Part shown: one piece after another, positions 1 to 7,577 of the stretch
Numbering within the stretch: the first letter of the stretch is position 1
Layout: each line of letters starts with the position of its first letter
DNA from: Helicobacter_B zhangjianzhongii
Lineage (GTDB): Bacteria > Campylobacterota > Campylobacteria > Campylobacterales > Helicobacteraceae
Direction of reading: 5' to 3'
Length of the DNA: 64,000 nt
Assembly (NCBI RefSeq): GCF_030249855.1
Contig: NZ_JANURN010000006.1
Location: 1-64,000, forward strand
The notes under the pieces: model-generated
Database searches by the model: none
What the model was told of the DNA's origin: nothing
What the model saw: the letters and a program-made list of their open reading frames with translations, nothing else
Program-made: the position numbers and the translations under genes

Positions 1-809
1 GGTGTGGGAATGTAGGTCGATGCAGGGATAAGGGAGATTCTTCTTTTGACTTCTTGTGTTTTACTTATTGTTTTTGCTTAGTGTTAGGATAGCTCTTATT
101 ACTCATTATATTTTTAGTTTGTTGGTGTGGGCTTGCTTCATAAATACTTTATGAATGCCTAGAATCCGCTTTTGTAATCCTGTCGAGTTTTTCAGCTTTG
201 ACTTGTCATTGCGAGCTTTGGCGCAAGACAAAGCATTGTAATCCACTCCCACTCTGTCATCTAAAGTCTTGAAAAAGGCGCGGCAATATTAGAATCCATT
301 TTTCAAACTAGATTCTGGTTGTGCTATGGATCGCCGTGCTTTGCGCTAGCAAAGCTTGGCGATGACGGAGTTTGGGTGTTTTCCTAGAATCCACTTTTGA
401 AAGCCCCGCCACAATCCTTAGAATCGTGCGGTAGTAAAACGGACTTTGTGAAGCAAACCAAGCTTTTTGAAGTAAAACAGACTTTGAAAGTCAAACTCCT
501 TTAAAAGTGGATTCTGGTGGAGAGAATGGATCGCCACGCAGTGTTGGCACACGGCTCGCGATGACAGAAAATAGGCATTAAGGCTAGAATCCACAACGCG
601 AAGTTTCTTTAGAAAACAAGTAAAACGCTCGGCGCAAGCCGATGTTTCTTTAGAAAACAAGCGATAGCGGTGCAAAGCCAAGCTTTTTTAGAAAACGCAG
701 CAGTGCAGACAAAGTGAAGCAGGTTTCTTTAAAATACGGCAGCAAAACGCAATAAATGTAAAAAGTGGATTCTATGATCGCCACGAAAATCCGCTAGGGC
801 AATGCTGGC
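1..809. repeat. Non-coding stretch filled with dispersed repeats
   Basis: I see no credible gene here. The stretch is a patchwork of units that recur throughout the window: TAGAATCCACTTTT and its complement, pieces reading ATGGATCGCCACG with CTCGCGATGAC, and a pair of TTTCTTTAGAAAACAAG units around 600-665. One minus-strand open frame (418-681) exists, but its translation is only the repeat read through, and the same peptide pieces appear at 46.4 kb. No tRNA or rRNA signal was noticed. Confidence 0.75.
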
Positions 810-1493
810 CTAGATCCTAGGGAGCCATAGAGCGACATTGCCTTGCTCATAGCTAAGATATGTGCTATCTCCGTGTCCGGGGAAAATTTCTATATCATCA
901 CCAAGCCCCCCAAACTCCCCCAGCGCACTAAATCTCTGCAAGGAGTCGCGCATATCACTAGGGCTTGAGTATGGAAAATCATATCGCCCGATACTGCGCT
1001 TAAAGACAAAGTCCCCACTATACATACTAGAGATTCTACCCGTGCTATCTCTTAGGCACACCACCGAGCAGCCCGGCGTATGCCCGGGGAAATGCAAGTA
1101 GCAAATCTCCACCCCACCTAGCATAAATTCACTTCTACCCTTATCGCAGCTCACAAGCACATCATTTGCGCTAAACTCATAGGGAGTAAGCCCTGTCTCA
1201 AAGCAATCGCTCTCCAGCATAAAGCCATCATCTCTAGGGCAATACAGCGGGATCTCTGGGCGAGCGGCTTTAAGCTTGGCTACATCAAAGATATGATCAA
1301 AATGCCCGTGTGTAAGCAAGATCGCCAAAGGATTTTTGCTAGATTCTAGCACCCACTGCGCACTTCCCATACCTGGATCGATGATAAACTCCCCCTGTGG
1401 CGTTTGCACGATATAGCAGTTTGTCTCATAAGGACCAAATGCCTTGCATAAATGCGGAAATCTTTTGAGCACTTTTTTTTCTTGCACATTCAT
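810..1493 (-). CDS. Metallo-beta-lactamase-fold hydrolase, glyoxalase II-like
   Basis: A 227-residue cytosolic protein of the metallo-beta-lactamase superfamily. The zinc-binding signature THGHFDH is near residue 61, a further metal-ligand histidine lies in HFPGHTPG, an aspartate in YSGDFVF, and a late histidine in FPGHGD. Family members include hydroxyacylglutathione hydrolases and related thioester or phosphodiester hydrolases; the substrate cannot be told from sequence. The length suits a stand-alone small MBL enzyme without the C-terminal glutathione-binding domain. AAGGAG lies six bases before the ATG. It is followed at 42 bases' distance by the flagellar rod gene on the same strand, with no obvious functional link. 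Confidence 0.85.
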   Translation of the reverse strand: MNVQEKKVLKRFPHLCKAFGPYETNCYIVQTPQGEFIIDPGMGSAQWVLESSKNPLAILLTHGHFDHIFDVAKLKAARPEIPLYCPRDDGFMLESDCFETGLTPYEFSANDVLVSCDKGRSEFMLGGVEICYLHFPGHTPGCSVVCLRDSTGRISSMYSGDFVFKRSIGRYDFPYSSPSDMRDSLQRFSALGEFGGLGDDIEIFPGHGDSTYLSYEQGNVALWLPRI

Positions 1494-1535
1494 AGCTTAC
1501 TCCTTACACGACTGCTACACATTACGCTTTATCGC

Positions 1536-2369
1536 CTAAGCCCGAACCGCAAGCTTGCCAATAGCCTCAGGCGCAAAGTCATCGACAAAGGTGCGCATAG
1601 CTTTAGAATACATATCCACTAAGCGATTTGTCTCAATAAGCGCGGTCATTTCTTTGATCGCATTGACATTGCTTTTTTCGATAAATCCTTGCGCGAGAGA
1701 GCCATCATTGATAGACATCACGCGATCTTCTATGCGCTCTTGTGGGTAGCTATAAAGATTGTCCCCTACTTTTTGGAGGTATTTTGGATTATCAAAGCTC
1801 ACAATCGCTAGCGCACCGCCATCTACCGGGGCATTTTGCTCTTCATTAGCACCAGAGCGGAAGAAGAGATTGCCATTTTTATCCGCTTCTACTTGCATAC
1901 CTTGCCCTATGATGATCCCGCCTTCTCCATCGATACCCACGCGAGATAGCACGCGGAATCCTTGCTTGGTGCTAAGATAGCCTTCATTATCAATAGTGAA
2001 GCTCCCATCGCGTGTGTAGCGCACGCCATCTGGTGTTTGTATAGCGAAGTAGGCATTGGGCTTTTGCAGGGCGAAGTCTAATGGGTTTTCTGTCTGGGCG
2101 ATCGCGCCGCTTGCAAACTCTGTGTATTCCTCGCTGATGATTGGCACGCGGTTTAGATTGCGGTTTTGGTATTGGGCGGCGGCGCGGGTGTGGTCTTTTA
2201 GCGGCAAGGTATCTTGAGTCTGCTTGTAGAGTCGCAAGAAATCGCCGATGACTACATCATCGCGCTTAAAGCCATTGGTGTTGAGATTGGCAAGATTGTT
2301 TGAGATGACATCAAGGCGGTTAAACTGCGTGATCATACCGCCTGTAGCAGAGTAGTAGCCATTTATCAT
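1536..2369 (-). CDS. flgF: Flagellar basal-body rod protein, FlgF/FlgG2 type
   Basis: A 277-residue protein of the FlgF/FlgG family, which builds the proximal/distal rod of the flagellum outside the inner membrane. The N-terminus carries the rod/hook signature, with SNNLANLNTNGFKRDD near residue 27, and the C-terminus ends in the matching helical region (ETNRLVDMYSKAMRTF). From memory it resembles the second FlgG-like protein of Campylobacter and Helicobacter (FlgG2), generally taken as FlgF. There is no cleavable signal, as expected for a substrate of the flagellar type III exporter. AAGGAT precedes the ATG. Distinguishing FlgF from FlgG would need an alignment. Confidence 0.85.
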   Translation of the reverse strand: MINGYYSATGGMITQFNRLDVISNNLANLNTNGFKRDDVVIGDFLRLYKQTQDTLPLKDHTRAAAQYQNRNLNRVPIISEEYTEFASGAIAQTENPLDFALQKPNAYFAIQTPDGVRYTRDGSFTIDNEGYLSTKQGFRVLSRVGIDGEGGIIIGQGMQVEADKNGNLFFRSGANEEQNAPVDGGALAIVSFDNPKYLQKVGDNLYSYPQERIEDRVMSINDGSLAQGFIEKSNVNAIKEMTALIETNRLVDMYSKAMRTFVDDFAPEAIGKLAVRA

Positions 2370-2977
2370 ATCCTATCCTTAGGGCTGAAAGTGTTTGTAG
2401 AATCTAAGCAAGTAGTATTCCACCTAGAATCCACTTTTTCAACTTAGGCGATTCAGTCTTGGGCGAGCGATTTCGTAGATTTTGGGGATTTCTAAAGAAA
2501 CATCGGCTACGCCGAGCGGTATCCCTTGTTTTGGAGGCAACCGCAGACCTTTAGTCTAGCTCTGCCTCCAAAACAAGCGAAGCGAAGTTTCTTTAGAAAT
2601 CCCCAAAAAACTCCAAAAGCCCCACCGCAATCCTTAGAATCGTTTTACTCTAAAACTAACTTCAATCCTAGAATCCACTTTTTAACCTAAACGCTTTTTC
2701 TGTCATTGCGAGCTTTGGCGCAAGACAAAGCGTGGCAAAGCGTAGCTTCTTTAGTAATCCATAAAAGACACAATAAAAAGTGGATTCTAGTAAAGGTTAT
2801 TTTGCTAGCGCAAAATTATGGATCGCCACGCATCGCTACCCTGCTTACTCGCAATGACGATAGGGGTAGCATAGCACAAGGCTTGCGATGATAATAATGG
2901 CAGATGTGACACAAGGCTTGCGATGACAAAGCCAACCTATGCAAGAAGTTGCAATCTAAGACTAAAGCCCTATCAAG
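2370..2977. repeat. Repeat-rich intergenic stretch with a nested perfect hairpin
   Basis: There is no gene here. The stretch holds several copies of the TAGAATCCACTTTT unit (about 2421, 2671 and 2776), a GTCATTGCGAG unit around 2701, and a long nested inverted repeat at 2480-2608. A short plus-strand open frame (2706-2891) is repeat sequence read through and is not supported as a gene. Confidence 0.75.
2480..2608. repeat. Nested perfect inverted repeat (outer 22 bp, inner 15 bp arms)
   Basis: The outer arms 2480-2501 and 2587-2608 are perfect reverse complements over 22 bases. Inside them, 2525-2539 and 2563-2577 pair over 15 bases. The loop contains CCGCAGAC and TAGTCTAGCTCT, which recur in the hairpins at 16.9 and 53.7 kb. 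No T-run follows, so this is not a typical intrinsic terminator. It is the best-formed member of a family of hairpins whose arm sequences differ from copy to copy. Confidence 0.8.
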
Positions 2978-4222
2978 CTAGGCTAAGGCTTCTTGCCATA
3001 GTAGCAAGCCTACAAGCACGCTTTGTCGCCCTATGCCTAGGATCTGATCGCGCAATGTGCTAGCTTGCTCAATGCTAGCTTGCGTGGCGTGGGCGGCTGG
3101 GTTGCGGATCGCTTGGAGAGATTTGATAAATGACTGCAATTTAATAGTAGTAAAGCTGCATAGATCGCGCTTTTTGTCGCCATTATAGAAGCTATTTTTC
3201 GCGCCTTTTAGCTTGCAGTTTTGATCATATCGCCACGAGTCTAAGAGAGACTTGGCGTGCTGCAATAGGTGCTTTGTCGTGCCAAGGGCTGGAGTCCTTT
3301 TCGCCCTGTCTTCAAGCCACTCTTGCACGCTGGATTCTATCTCTTGCACGCTGTAAGTAAGCTGGGATAAGGGGGATTCTACATTGGCAAGTGTGCTTTG
3401 GTATGCCACTAGGGTCGCAAAAAGCGCGCGGTAAAATCGCATAATCTCTTGCTCCATTGATTTAGCATAGAGTAGGACAATGCCTGTGCAGTCATAGAGT
3501 GGATTTTCTCTGTTGGCAAGGTATTCTATCTCGGCGTTTATGAGATTATCCATCGTATCTGGCAGCAGTGTGCCAGCAAGCTTACTGCCAAAGATATAGT
3601 CGATAAGCCGCTGGCGCACTTGGATTTGCTCAGGAGTCTTAAACATATTGTGGTAGTGGGCTTGCTCTTGGGCGAAGTAGTTTTGATTGGACTTTAGCGT
3701 GATGAAAAGCGGGTAGGTGTAGTCGTTGCCATAGATGGCAAAGGTGCGGTTATTGTGCAAGGTGGTGCAATCTGCTAGGAAGCTATCGCGCACGGAGGCA
3801 AAGTCATTGCGAAATAGCTCGCGCATATCACTCACCACAAACCACAGCTCCACTTCAAGCCCCTTTTGCTCATAGTAGGCAGGGGCTTTAGCGACTTGAT
3901 CGCGGGATATGGCAGTAACTTTGCAGGCATAGAGATTGGCATAGTCGCTTAAAAAGAGCTGTAAAGGACTCTCCCTAGAAGTGCTAGTGATAAGCTGCTC
4001 CCACTGGGTGCTGGCAAAGGCGGTGCTAGGTGGCTCTAGGATTTGCGCTGGCGCGCTAGGCTCTGCTTGGGCTTTTGGCTCTTGGGCGCGCATTTTGGAC
4101 TTAATCTTGCCAAAGGCGACACTGCCGTGGGATTTTAGGATTTCTAGGTGGGATTGTATGACGCTGCTTTCATAGTAAGGGTTGTAGAGTATCAAGAGAG
4201 CGGTGGGGTTTAGGGATCGCAT
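2978..4222 (-). CDS. HEPN-like protein of the GTPase island
   Basis: A 414-residue protein with two recognisable parts. The N-terminal third (LLILYNPYYESSVIQSHL; later FAIYGNDYTYPLFI) looks like a domain I have seen in uncharacterised Campylobacterota proteins. The C-terminal part ends in a helical region with RNPAAH near residue 373, which fits the R-x4-H motif of HEPN domains. Catalytic HEPN domains are RNases common in toxins and defence systems; activity here is inference. It is the last gene of the minus-strand island, 227 bases after the zinc-ribbon gene, with a module-D repeat in between. AAGGAT precedes the ATG. Confidence 0.5.
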   Translation of the reverse strand: MRSLNPTALLILYNPYYESSVIQSHLEILKSHGSVAFGKIKSKMRAQEPKAQAEPSAPAQILEPPSTAFASTQWEQLITSTSRESPLQLFLSDYANLYACKVTAISRDQVAKAPAYYEQKGLEVELWFVVSDMRELFRNDFASVRDSFLADCTTLHNNRTFAIYGNDYTYPLFITLKSNQNYFAQEQAHYHNMFKTPEQIQVRQRLIDYIFGSKLAGTLLPDTMDNLINAEIEYLANRENPLYDCTGIVLLYAKSMEQEIMRFYRALFATLVAYQSTLANVESPLSQLTYSVQEIESSVQEWLEDRAKRTPALGTTKHLLQHAKSLLDSWRYDQNCKLKGAKNSFYNGDKKRDLCSFTTIKLQSFIKSLQAIRNPAAHATQASIEQASTLRDQILGIGRQSVLVGLLLWQEALA

Positions 4223-4250
4223 ATTTATCCTTAGTAAAAGTGGATTCTAG

Positions 4251-4372
4251 GGGATTCATCTTGTGGGCTAGAATCGCGGATTGCTTCATCTCGCAGCGTT
4301 GATAGACCTCTAGTCTTATCTTCCTTGCGAGATTTGCAAAGCCACGATTCTAGCTCCACAATCTTAGAATCC
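4251..4372. repeat. Module D repeat, intergenic copy
   Basis: About 120 bases with imperfect arms: CTAGAATCGCGGATT on the left and GCCACGATTCTAGCTC on the right, starting with GGGATTCATCTTGTGGG and ending in ATCTTAGAATC. The same unit lies inside coding sequence at 51.3, 54.8 and 58.6 kb, and in degenerate form at 53.2 and 60.5 kb. This copy is outside any gene, which shows the unit is a dispersed repeat and not a protein domain by origin. Confidence 0.8.
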
Positions 4373-4448
4373 CAAGCAGGGGGTGTAAAAGTGGATTCTA
4401 GCACAAATGCTGCGCTAAGGCTAGGCTACACACGCAGCCGCGCATATA

Positions 4449-4652
4449 TTATGTAAAGATCTTTTTGCCTAGTGTGCGCAAAGAGTCTAGCCCAGCACTC
4501 ACGGGGTTGCTATGGGGCTTCATCGGCAAGTGGCATTTGGGGCAGCTCCCCGCACGCATATCTTCTGCTCGGATCATATCGCTTTTAGGCGCGTGGTGCT
4601 TGATATAACCGCATTTTTGACAGACATAAGTCCTAGGTCTAGGGGGTATCAT
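4449..4652 (-). CDS. Small zinc-ribbon protein
   Basis: A 67-residue protein if started at the ATG whose first bases overlap the stop of the upstream gene (ATGA); an upstream start in the same frame is possible but AAGGAG sits correctly for this one. It carries two CxxC knuckles, CQKC near residue 10 and CPKC near residue 37, consistent with one zinc site. The C-terminal tail is short and basic. Overlapping start and stop suggest translational coupling to the preceding small membrane protein. The function is unknown; a role as adaptor or nucleic-acid binder is only a guess. Confidence 0.6.
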   Translation of the reverse strand: MIPPRPRTYVCQKCGYIKHHAPKSDMIRAEDMRAGSCPKCHLPMKPHSNPVSAGLDSLRTLGKKIFT

Positions 4653-4888
4653 CGCTCTCTCCTTAGAAATTTGTAGATGACATAGAGCCAAAATGCCGCG
4701 GCAAACCAGCCTGCTATAAACCACGCTGTGCTATGCGGACTGCCATTATACCAAAGCCAGATTGCTTCAAAGCCCAAATAGCTTACTGAAAGCAGCGCGA
4801 CTATGGTGATAACGGCTATTGTCAAAGTCGCTTGAAATATCAACACAATGGTGGCTATGATAGCCGATACAAGCAAGATCAATGCCAT
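4649..4888 (-). CDS. Small membrane protein, paralogue of the one at 44.5 kb
   Basis: A 79-residue protein with two long hydrophobic stretches at the N-terminus (residues about 3-40) and one near the C-terminus (about 54-72), ending in a basic tail KFLRRER. Its layout, including an aromatic W-Y-x-G loop before the last segment, matches the 77-residue protein at 44535-44768, so the two islands share this component. AAGGAG lies seven bases before the ATG. The function is unknown; probably an inner-membrane partner of the island GTPases. Confidence 0.6.
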   Translation of the reverse strand: MALILLVSAIIATIVLIFQATLTIAVITIVALLSVSYLGFEAIWLWYNGSPHSTAWFIAGWFAAAFWLYVIYKFLRRER

Positions 4889-4907
4889 AATCTCTCCTTG
4901 CTTCTTG

Positions 4908-5204
4908 CTAGCTCTTTTTGCTCGCTAGATTGATGATCTTCTCTTTAAAGCTTGGGTCTGTGCGGTATCTAGCAAGCAGGGATTCAATGGCTTGCACAGA
5001 GTCCTGTAAGGCTTGCGGGTCGCTTTTGGCAAAGTCTAGGATCTTTTGGGCGATCGCCACACTAGAATCCACTTTTTGCTCTGTGTTGCTGGATTTTAGC
5101 TTGGGGAAGTCATCGCTTAGATCATAGATGAGCTTGCCGAGCTTGGCGCAAGAGCTTGGGTGGCTCCATAGAAATTTGAGTAGTTCTTTGAGTAGGGATA
5201 GCAT
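4908..5204 (-). CDS. Small helical protein of the GTPase island
   Basis: A 98-residue protein if begun at the ATG preceded by AAGGAG at five bases; an in-frame ATG five codons upstream lacks a good site. It is predicted helical, with no membrane segment and no family I recognise. The middle holds KVDSS, encoded by a copy of the TAGAATCCACTTTT repeat unit inside the gene. Its promoter region contains operator site 1 (5451-5465) and a TACAAT -10 box (5434-5439), so it seems to start a transcript covering the next small genes. Confidence 0.5.
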   Translation of the reverse strand: MLSLLKELLKFLWSHPSSCAKLGKLIYDLSDDFPKLKSSNTEQKVDSSVAIAQKILDFAKSDPQALQDSVQAIESLLARYRTDPSFKEKIINLASKKS

Positions 5205-5474
5205 TGTAACTCCTTGCATACGAGATAGAATCTACTTTTTGTCATCGCGAGATTCTGCGCTAGTAGAGTCGTGGCAATTCTTTCACACTAGAATCCATTT
5301 GTGCGGATTGGATCGCCACGCTTGCTTATCGCAAAGCTCGCGATGACAGAGAATCGCGCGGAGTGAAATCTGCGTGGCAAGCGCAAGCTTCTGTAATCTA
5401 CAAGCCAAAGTCTAAAAGTGGATTCTAGGTGGCATTGTAGCAAAGAGTGATGACAGGTTTTGTCGCTTGGATCG
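5205..5474. promoter_or_regulatory. Intergenic region with operator site 1 and repeats
   Basis: Most of this 270-base gap is repeat units (a GCGAGATTCTGCG piece, TAGAATCC units, and AAAAGTGGATTCTAG at about 5414). Next to them lies the regulatory core: palindrome TGACA-GGTTT-TGTCG at 5451-5465 and a minus-strand -10 box TACAAT at 5434-5439, 11 bases apart. Confidence 0.55.
5434..5465 (-). promoter_or_regulatory. Operator site 1 plus -10 box (upstream of 4908-5204)
   Basis: Palindrome TGACAGGTTTTGTCG (one mismatch to TGACA-N5-TGTCA) lies 11 bases upstream of the -10 box TACAAT on the minus strand. The same palindrome and the same 11-base gap occur at three other island promoters (10.4, 15.1 and 46.3 kb). 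The WYL-domain regulator at 15.1 kb is the natural candidate to bind it. Confidence 0.6.
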
Positions 5475-6317
5475 CTACTTTTCTATGCCATCGTGCTTGC
5501 ACTCGATACAGAGATAGACTTCTGTTTTGGTGCTTTGTGTGCTGGCTTCTTGGATAGAGTGTTTAAGGCTTGTTTGTAGGCTTAGTGGTAGGGTGTTTAA
5601 TTGTGCTTGTATATTAAGCATAGATTCTTGCGTTTTAGAAATACTGGTAGAAATGCTCTCTTTTTCTTCATAGCGATATTGGAGGCAGCCGCGCTCTAAA
5701 AACTCTTTGATAATGATTTGTAGCTGATTGGGCAGGGCTTCTACATTGATTTTGTTCTCTTCTAGCCATCGCCGCACTTCTTCTACGCTGCATTTAGGCT
5801 GGAAGCTTGCCATATTCACTTCTTTGCTGTGAGATTTAGCACTCTCTTGGCTTTGCTTATTGCTAGAATCCACCTTGACTTCACCCCCAACAACCTTATA
5901 TCTCCCGTCAATTTCTGCGCGTGTTTTTTGCTCTTTTTTATAGCTTTCAAACTCCTCTTTGCTATAGCATACTTTCCAGCTTGAGCCATTGCCTAGCTTT
6001 AGGATAAATTGCTTTACTATCGCTTCATACTCTTCCCAATACTGCTGCCCAAAGCTCTCTGCTTCAAAATACACATTTTCATACAGCTCTGATGGGACAA
6101 GTGGCTTAATCATCGTGTCATTTTGTAGGGTGGCATACTCTGCTAGAGGCACAAGCTTTCCTTTTGTGTTTCCGCTTGTTGATTTGATATAGTAGCCCTC
6201 TAGCTTTGCCAAATTGGACTCGATGTCAAAGTCTTTGGCGATGATGTCCTTGGCTTGTGGGTTGTTTTCTGTGATAGAGATTTCTGTGGGTCTATCGACT
6301 AGCATTATTGGCTTCAT
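5475..6317 (-). CDS. Unrecognised hydrophilic protein of the GTPase island
   Basis: A 280-residue soluble-looking protein without a family I recognise. The first 130 residues are mixed (MLVDRPTEI near the start, YENVYFEAESFGQQYW near residue 85); the rest is strongly helical with a likely coiled coil around 215-265. It ends in CIECKHDG with two cysteines spaced CxxC, possibly half of a metal site. VKVDSSNK near residue 151 is repeat-encoded. AAGGAG lies seven bases before the ATG. It follows the small TM-anchored gene at 6354-6812 by 36 bases and is presumably co-transcribed with the GTPase at 6813-7472. Confidence 0.45.
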   Translation of the reverse strand: MKPIMLVDRPTEISITENNPQAKDIIAKDFDIESNLAKLEGYYIKSTSGNTKGKLVPLAEYATLQNDTMIKPLVPSELYENVYFEAESFGQQYWEEYEAIVKQFILKLGNGSSWKVCYSKEEFESYKKEQKTRAEIDGRYKVVGGEVKVDSSNKQSQESAKSHSKEVNMASFQPKCSVEEVRRWLEENKINVEALPNQLQIIIKEFLERGCLQYRYEEKESISTSISKTQESMLNIQAQLNTLPLSLQTSLKHSIQEASTQSTKTEVYLCIECKHDGIEK

Positions 6318-6353
6318 TGTGATCTCCTTAGAATATGTTTGAATGTGTTTAGG

Positions 6354-6812
6354 CTATTTTTTTAGCAGATATATAAGCGCAAAAGCCGCCACCACGCCTG
6401 CTACAAGTAGCACTCGCTTATTTTGCTTAGCCTTTGCTTGTGCCTTAGCCCTTGCTTGCACTGCTGCTTGATACTCTCTATATAGATCACTAAATCGCGC
6501 GATTTCTAGCCCCATAGCCTGCAAGGTAGACTTGATAGACTCTAAGCTCTCATCATCACTCCATAGCACAAGGGCTGGGCGGATCCTGCCTGCTTCATCT
6601 CTCTCGGGGTGATCTTGCACACAGAGTAGATAGCGCGAGTCGCTAATAGGCACTATTTGCTCACTATCAAGTGGGGGCAGCCCATCGATAATCTCATAGA
6701 GGCGGTTTAAATGCGGCTGAGCTTCATCGCTAGAGAGTAGCTTGCCATTGAGTGCGGTCGTGCTAGGGTGGCTGCCGCCTGTGATTTTAGACTGAATAGT
6801 AGCGATGATCAT
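6354..6812 (-). CDS. Tail-anchored small protein next to the GTPase
   Basis: A 152-residue protein with a soluble N-terminal domain (about 1-105), an alanine- and lysine-rich helix, and a C-terminal membrane segment VLLVAGVVAAFALIYLL, so it is likely anchored with its bulk in the cytoplasm. Its ATG directly follows the stop of the GTPase gene (TAAATG), and its ribosome site lies within that gene's end, so the two are coupled. The family is not recognised. Partnership with the N-terminally anchored GTPase upstream is inferred from the gene overlap. Confidence 0.5.
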   Translation of the reverse strand: MIIATIQSKITGGSHPSTTALNGKLLSSDEAQPHLNRLYEIIDGLPPLDSEQIVPISDSRYLLCVQDHPERDEAGRIRPALVLWSDDESLESIKSTLQAMGLEIARFSDLYREYQAAVQARAKAQAKAKQNKRVLLVAGVVAAFALIYLLKK

Positions 6813-7472
6813 TTATGCTCCTTGTGCGGCTAGGATCATTTCTCTAAGCTCTTCTTGCGGATTTTGCGTCATATCATAGGGGTAGTAGGGGATTTTTGCT
6901 TCTTTTAGCTCTTTTTCTATCTGCTCTGCTTGCTCTTTAGAGACTTTGTCTAAATGCGTCCCCACCGCCCGAAAGGCTATACCCTGCGCCTTTGCTTCAT
7001 CATAATCAGCCTTTATATAGTCTTTGTCATACTTTTGCATATCAAAGACATAGAGCCATACAAGCTTTTTTAGCTGCCTGTTTTTAATCTCTTCATCTTT
7101 GTTAAGTAGTGTGAGTCTCTTTTTTGATTTATTATCGCTTGCATCATCTCTGCCTGCGGTGTTGAAAAGTTTCCATTGTGGCGTGAAAAGTCCCTCGCCA
7201 ATGCGTATGTCTTTTTCACTCCAAGCTTGCGCGGTGCTTTTATGCTCTCCTACAAAGCCCTTGCCCTCTAGGATCTGGAGTATCGTATCCTTGCCAACTC
7301 CTGTTTTGCCTTGCAGCAGCACTACTGCTTGATAATACTCCCAAGCGCGCCTGTCTCTATCTCGCTCTTGTCTCTCTGCTTCTGCTTTTTCATCAAGGTG
7401 GTCATAGATCTTTTTCCCACCCCATATTGCTCCTAGTAACGCTATCCCTCCCAATATAAATGGTAATGGCAT
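6813..7472 (-). CDS. Membrane-anchored P-loop GTPase-like protein
   Basis: A 219-residue protein with an N-terminal membrane segment (residues about 4-20), a charged helix, then a P-loop GKTGVGKDT near residue 55. The usual DxxG is replaced by NTAGRDD near 108, and the NKxD-like motif is THLDKV near 172. It therefore resembles the YfjP/Era-type GTPases loosely, with altered base-recognition motifs; nucleotide preference cannot be stated. AAGGAGACACA precedes the ATG, and the leader is shared with the gene at 12016. The promoter has a T13 spacer (see 7523-7549). It heads the transcript 6813-6354-5475. Confidence 0.65.
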   Translation of the reverse strand: MPLPFILGGIALLGAIWGGKKIYDHLDEKAEAERQERDRDRRAWEYYQAVVLLQGKTGVGKDTILQILEGKGFVGEHKSTAQAWSEKDIRIGEGLFTPQWKLFNTAGRDDASDNKSKKRLTLLNKDEEIKNRQLKKLVWLYVFDMQKYDKDYIKADYDEAKAQGIAFRAVGTHLDKVSKEQAEQIEKELKEAKIPYYPYDMTQNPQEELREMILAAQGA

Positions 7473-7522
7473 TGTGTCTCCTTGTGATATGTAATATTTG
7501 CTTGTAATAAGCGAGATGGCAT

Positions 7523-7549
7523 TAAATCAAAAAAAAAAAAACAGCTTAA
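7523..7549 (-). promoter_or_regulatory. T13-spacer promoter A (upstream of the GTPase)
   Basis: On the minus strand TTAAGC is followed by TG, a run of 13 T (7529-7541), GA and TTTAAT. The spacer between the -35-like TTAAGC and the -10-like TTTAAT is 17 bases. Two other island genes have the same arrangement with T14 and a 19-base spacer. TTAAGC has been described as a -35 motif in H. pylori. A homopolymer in the spacer is expected to vary in length and so tune transcription. Confidence 0.6.
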
Positions 7550-7577
7550 AGCTAGGCAAAAGTCGCCAAAATCTCGC

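Noticed and set aside
418..681. An 87-residue minus-strand open frame
   Set aside because: It is a translation of dispersed repeats; the same peptide pieces arise at 46.3-46.5 kb, with no ribosome site and no homology to a known protein.
2480..2608. Intrinsic transcription terminator
   Set aside because: The stem is strong but no T-run follows on either strand, and related hairpins lie inside translated genes.
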